From Candidatus Babelota bacterium (GTDB lineage Bacteria > Babelota > Babeliae > Babelales > Babelaceae), in NCBI GenBank assembly GCA_003484685.1, contig DNBB01000031.1, positions 1-7,710 on the forward strand: DNA of 7,710 nt, given 5' to 3'. The notes beneath the pieces were generated by a model. It worked only from the letters and a program-made list of their open reading frames with translations, made no database searches and was not told the DNA's origin. Below, one piece after another: positions 5,303 to 7,710 of the stretch. Numbering within the stretch: position 1 is the first letter of the stretch; each line of letters begins with the position of its first letter. Both the position numbers and the translations under genes were made by a program.

Positions 5303-7171
5303 TTATTTTTCTTCGGCGTCGGTATCGATAGGGCCGTCTTGTTTTGAAGTGGTATCAGATGAGCCTTTTTCTTGGTAAATGGCTTCAGCTAGCTTGTGCG
5401 AAGCTTGCATTAGCGCGGTGAATTCAGCTTCTAGTCTCGCTTCATCATCAGCGGCGTCCTTTAGCGTGGTTTTTGCTTTTGCAACGGCATCTTTTAGCGT
5501 CGTCAATTCGCTTTCGCTTATTTTGGCGCCGTGTTCGCTAATATTTTTTTCAATTTCTGTAATAGCGCCATCGAGCTTATTTCGCTTTTCGATCAAATCA
5601 CGCTTCTTTTTGTCTTCGGCTTCGTGTTCTTTTGCATCTTGGACCATGCGCTCGATTTCTTCTTTGCTTAGCCCGCTACCGCCGCCGGAAATGGTTATCT
5701 TTTGCTCTTTGCCGGTTCCTTTATCTTTAGCAGATACGTGTACAATGCCGTTAGCATCGATGTCAAAAGTTACTTCGACTTGAGGAATGCCTCGTGGGGA
5801 GGCAGGAATGCCTTCGAGTCTGAATTGACCAAGAAGTTTGTTGTCGTTTGCCATTTCACGCTCACCTTGGACGACCTTGATATCAACGGCAGTTTGATTA
5901 TCTTCTGCAGTGCTAAAGACCTGAGACTTACGGGTAGGAATAGTGGTGTTTCGTTCTATGAGACGTGTTGTTACGCCGCCAAGTGTTTCGATACCCAAAG
6001 AGAGCGGAGTAACGTCAAGGAGAAGGACGTCGGTAGTTTCTCCCGTTAAGATAGAACCCTGAATTGCAGCGCCTACTGCAACGACCTCATCCGGATTTAC
6101 TGACTTGTTAGGTTCTTTGCCAAAATATTCTTTGACCAATTCTTGTACCTTAGGAATGCGCGTAGAACCGCCAACAAGGAGCACTTCATCAATCTGATTT
6201 GTTGAAAGTTTTGCGTCAGCAACTGCGCGCTTGCATGGCTCTAGTAGGCGTTTGAAAATGTTAGCGCAAAGGCTTTCGAGTTTACTGCGTGAAATTTTGG
6301 TAACCAAGTGCTTAGGCCCTGTTGCATCTGCAGTAATATAGGGCAGGTTTATTTCGGTTTCTTGTGTACTTGAAAGTTCTACTTTTGCCTTTTCAGCAGC
6401 TTCTTTTAACCGTTGGAGTGCCATTTTGTCATTGCGCAGATCAATCCCTTGTTCTTGCTTGAATAAATTAATTAAGTAATCAATGATCGTTTGATCAACG
6501 TCATCGCCACCAAGATTGGTATCGCCATTGGTCGAACGTACTTCAATCACTCCATCGTGAATCTCGAGGATAGAGATGTCAAATGTTCCACCGCCAAAGT
6601 CAAATACGGCAACAATGCCATTTTTCTTTTTGTCTACGCCATAGGCGAGTGCTGCAGCAGTAGGTTCGTTGATAATGCGTTTTACCTCGAGGCCGGCAAT
6701 CTTTCCTGCGTCCTTAGTCGCTTGGCGTTGCGCATCATTAAAGTATGCAGGAACGGTAATAACAGCTTCGGTAACCCGTTGACCAAGATAATCTTCAGCT
6801 GCTTGTTTAAGTGAAGAAAGGATTGCAGCAGAAATTTCTTGCGGTGAGTATTCTTTCCCTTGCGCGACAATTGCTACTGATCCGTTACTTTGTTTGGTTA
6901 TTTGGTAGGAATATCGACTGACTTCGTTAGCAATGTCCGAAAAATTTTGCCCTATGAATCTTTTAGCCGAATAAATAGTGTTTTCAGGGTTTGTGATAGC
7001 CTGTCTTTTTGCTACTACGCCGACAAGCCGCTCGCCATCTTTGGTAAATGCTACTATTGAAGGTGTTGTGTTTTGGCCCTCTTTGTTTCTGATAACACTC
7101 GCCTTGCCGCCTTCAACTATAGCAACAACTGAGTTGGTAGTTCCAAGATCGATGCCTATAATCTTTCCCAT
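5303..7171 (-). CDS. dnaK: Chaperone Hsp70 DnaK
   Basis: A 622-residue Hsp70, slightly shorter than the usual 630-640. It binds exposed hydrophobic peptide segments in an ATP-driven cycle with DnaJ and GrpE (neither is in the window) and acts in the cytosol. All three family signatures are present: [10 protein letters not shown] at 5-14, [12 protein letters not shown] near 190, and [17 protein letters not shown] near 340. The interdomain linker DVLLLDVTP, the substrate-binding beta domain ([13 protein letters not shown] onward) and the helical lid follow, and the tail is acidic ([10 protein letters not shown]). The ATPase domain keeps the extra segment after RFIGQNF that is typical of diderm bacteria and absent from Gram-positive DnaK. 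The start at ATG 7171 has GGGAG seven nt upstream. It heads a reverse-strand pair with ychF, with a hairpin between. It is probably controlled by the HspR-like protein encoded about 2 kb downstream of its stop. Confidence 0.98.
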   Translation of the reverse strand: MGKIIGIDLGTTNSVVAIVEGGKASVIRNKEGQNTTPSIVAFTKDGERLVGVVAKRQAITNPENTIYSAKRFIGQNFSDIANEVSRYSYQITKQSNGSVAIVAQGKEYSPQEISAAILSSLKQAAEDYLGQRVTEAVITVPAYFNDAQRQATKDAGKIAGLEVKRIINEPTAAALAYGVDKKKNGIVAVFDFGGGTFDISILEIHDGVIEVRSTNGDTNLGGDDVDQTIIDYLINLFKQEQGIDLRNDKMALQRLKEAAEKAKVELSSTQETEINLPYITADATGPKHLVTKISRSKLESLCANIFKRLLEPCKRAVADAKLSTNQIDEVLLVGGSTRIPKVQELVKEYFGKEPNKSVNPDEVVAVGAAIQGSILTGETTDVLLLDVTPLSLGIETLGGVTTRLIERNTTIPTRKSQVFSTAEDNQTAVDIKVVQGEREMANDNKLLGQFRLEGIPASPRGIPQVEVTFDIDANGIVHVSAKDKGTGKEQKITISGGGSGLSKEEIERMVQDAKEHEAEDKKKRDLIEKRNKLDGAITEIEKNISEHGAKISESELTTLKDAVAKAKTTLKDAADDEARLEAEFTALMQASHKLAEAIYQEKGSSDTTSKQDGPIDTDAEEK

Positions 7172-7215
7172 CTTAATTCTCCCAGGTTTTTGTTTTTCTC
7201 TTCAGAATTGTCTAT

Positions 7216-7245
7216 AAGATATAGGTTTTTGTTGCAAGATGTCAA
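7216..7245 (-). promoter_or_regulatory. dnaK promoter
   Basis: The reverse strand carries a perfect -35, TTGACA (7245-7240), followed by overlapping -10 choices: TATATC (7223-7218) at 16 nt or TATCTT (7221-7216) at 18 nt. The transcript would begin about 38 nt before the ATG. This looks like a housekeeping-sigma promoter, consistent with control by a repressor instead of a heat-shock sigma factor. Confidence 0.65.
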
Positions 7246-7262
7246 TCGGAAGGCTTAAAAAA

Positions 7263-7280
7263 TTTGAGTATCACTCGCTA
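7263..7280. promoter_or_regulatory. Short inverted repeat upstream of dnaK, possible HspR site
   Basis: GAGT (7266-7269), ATC, ACTC (7273-7276) form a small palindrome within TTTGAGTATCACTCGCTA. TTTGAGT resembles the HspR half-site (CTTGAGT), and a similar CTTTGAGT overlaps the hspR -35. However, the classical HAIR operator has 7 nt between half-sites, here there are 3, and the site lies upstream of the -35 instead of over the promoter. It is a candidate only. Confidence 0.25.
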
Positions 7281-7297
7281 AAGATTTCTTTTTTGTT

Positions 7298-7564
7298 TTG
7301 ACCTTCTTTTTTTCTTTTATACCCTGGCTAGGCCTTTTCTCAACTATTCTCTTCCTTCTGATAACGCTTATCAACCTTTCTTTGCTTCTTCGCCATATTT
7401 ACTCCGCATTTTTCATGTTTTGTTTTGCTTTGGCGGAATATGCTTTGGCACGTGTGAGCCTTGGCTTCGGGGGAGCCATGCGGTGTAAATATGGCGTTTC
7501 AAATGTTTTGTACGGTATCTTCTTCATAGCAATTGTTCAAGTTTTGTATGCGGAGTGGTTATGA
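7298..7564 (+). CDS. Small polytopic membrane protein, unrecognised
   Basis: An 88-residue hydrophobic frame starting at TTG 7298, since there is no earlier in-frame ATG and the frame is closed by TGA at 7265. Three membrane segments can be drawn: about 3-31 (FFFSFIPWLGLFSTILFLLI and onward), 35-52 (YSAFFMFCFALAEYALAR) and 68-86 (NVLYGIFFIAIVQVLY). A short GFGGAMRCKYG loop lies between the last two. No clear Shine-Dalgarno precedes the TTG, and a shorter form from ATG near 7413 cannot be excluded. The strongest support is that its stop overlaps the next gene's start in ATGA (7561-7564), the usual sign of coupled translation. The first ~110 bases are C-rich, unlike other forward genes here, which lowers confidence. 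It is divergent from dnaK. Family and function are unknown. Confidence 0.55.
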   Translation: MTFFFSFIPWLGLFSTILFLLITLINLSLLLRHIYSAFFMFCFALAEYALARVSLGFGGAMRCKYGVSNVLYGIFFIAIVQVLYAEWL

Positions 7565-7710
7565 GGCAGTATCTTTTCTTTACCTTGTTTATTTTGTTGT
7601 TTTGGTTTGGACGCAGTTTTTGCTTTTGTGATGTTCGATTTGCAACTTCGGACACGTATATTTTTTTTGAATATCATACTCGGGTGTTGAGTAGGTGCGG
7701 TGAACCCCTT
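7561..7710 (+). CDS. Unrecognised secreted protein, partial at right edge
   Basis: From ATG 7561 the frame is open for exactly 50 codons to the window edge. The N-terminus MRQYLFFTLFILLFWFGRSF, then CFCDVRFATS, is a typical signal peptide: a basic second residue, then a long hydrophobic core, with cleavage probably near the CFC. The following DTYIFFEYHTRVLSRCGEPL belongs to the mature protein; there is too little of it for a family call. An exported or lipid-linked envelope protein is the natural reading. It overlaps the small membrane protein gene by 4 nt (ATGA), so both should be translated from one message and may act together in the envelope. Confidence 0.65.
   Translation, partial: MRQYLFFTLFILLFWFGRSFCFCDVRFATSDTYIFFEYHTRVLSRCGEPL

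Noticed and set aside
5379..5783. 134-codon forward frame inside dnaK, rich in Ser and Ala
   Set aside because: It is the mirror of the charged helical lid of DnaK; the low-complexity composition is what antisense reading of Lys/Glu/Ala codons gives.
7263..7282. CIRCE element (HrcA operator) before dnaK
   Set aside because: CIRCE is TTAGCACTC, 9 nt, GAGTGCTAA; the palindrome here has a 3-nt centre and its arms do not match.
7261..7398. Reverse-strand reading of a basic Lys/Arg-rich peptide ending at a TAA near 7257, and an 18-codon ATG frame before it
   Set aside because: Basic runs arise from reading antisense to Phe/Leu/Ser codons of the membrane protein; frames are short and broken by stops.
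1..7710. Seven CTCGAG hexamers across the window (for example at 22, 349, 4681, 6684)
   Set aside because: They fall in coding sequence, mostly as Leu-Glu codon pairs in reverse genes; no regular spacing or shared flanks suggests a signal.
1..7710. Mobile elements, CRISPR arrays, tRNA or rRNA genes, anti-phage systems
   Set aside because: None was seen: no terminal repeats, transposase motifs, repeat-spacer pattern or cloverleaf. The window looks like core chromosome.

Overview
The window is ordinary bacterial chromosome: standard stop codons, Shine-Dalgarno sites on most genes, short intergenic spacers. The DnaK keeps the extra segment in its ATPase domain that is typical of diderm (Gram-negative type) bacteria. 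Composition is A+T rich, and forward genes are visibly rich in G and T while reverse genes are rich in A and C, as in small genomes under strong replication-strand bias. Several unrecognised secreted or anchored helical proteins, together with this housekeeping set, would fit a reduced-genome, host-associated lineage such as Candidatus Dependentiae. That placement is a guess from style, not from a marker gene. No phage, transposon, CRISPR array, tRNA or rRNA is visible.

Layout, left to right. (1) 1-689, reverse: 5' portion of an unrecognised exported protein with a late membrane segment; it runs off the left edge. (2) 690-875: divergent promoter region. (3) 876-2360, forward: membrane-anchored thioredoxin reductase fused to a thioredoxin, followed by a strong hairpin terminator. 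(4) 3297 down to 2406, reverse: a two-gene operon of an HspR-like MerR-family regulator and a small unknown protein, overlapping by 14 nt. (5) 3298-3402: compact divergent control region with two promoters sharing one palindromic -10 sequence. (6) 3403-4065, forward: unrecognised exported or anchored helical protein. (7) 5196 down to 4084, reverse: ychF. (8) 7171 down to 5303, reverse: dnaK, with a hairpin between dnaK and ychF. (9) 7172-7297: dnaK promoter region. (10) 7298-7564 and 7561-7710, forward: a small polytopic membrane protein overlapping by ATGA the start of a secreted protein cut by the right edge.

Functionally the window groups protein-quality and redox genes. HspR proteins elsewhere repress dnaK and themselves, so the hspR-like gene about 2 kb beyond dnaK is the likely regulator of the large chaperone gene here, although the two are not in one operon. 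The thioredoxin reductase-thioredoxin fusion is a self-contained disulfide-reducing system that appears to be held at the membrane. The most interesting items are that anchored fusion, the translationally coupled HspR partner protein, the overlapping promoters, and a small hairpin that would bring a distant Shine-Dalgarno site to normal spacing in front of hspR.
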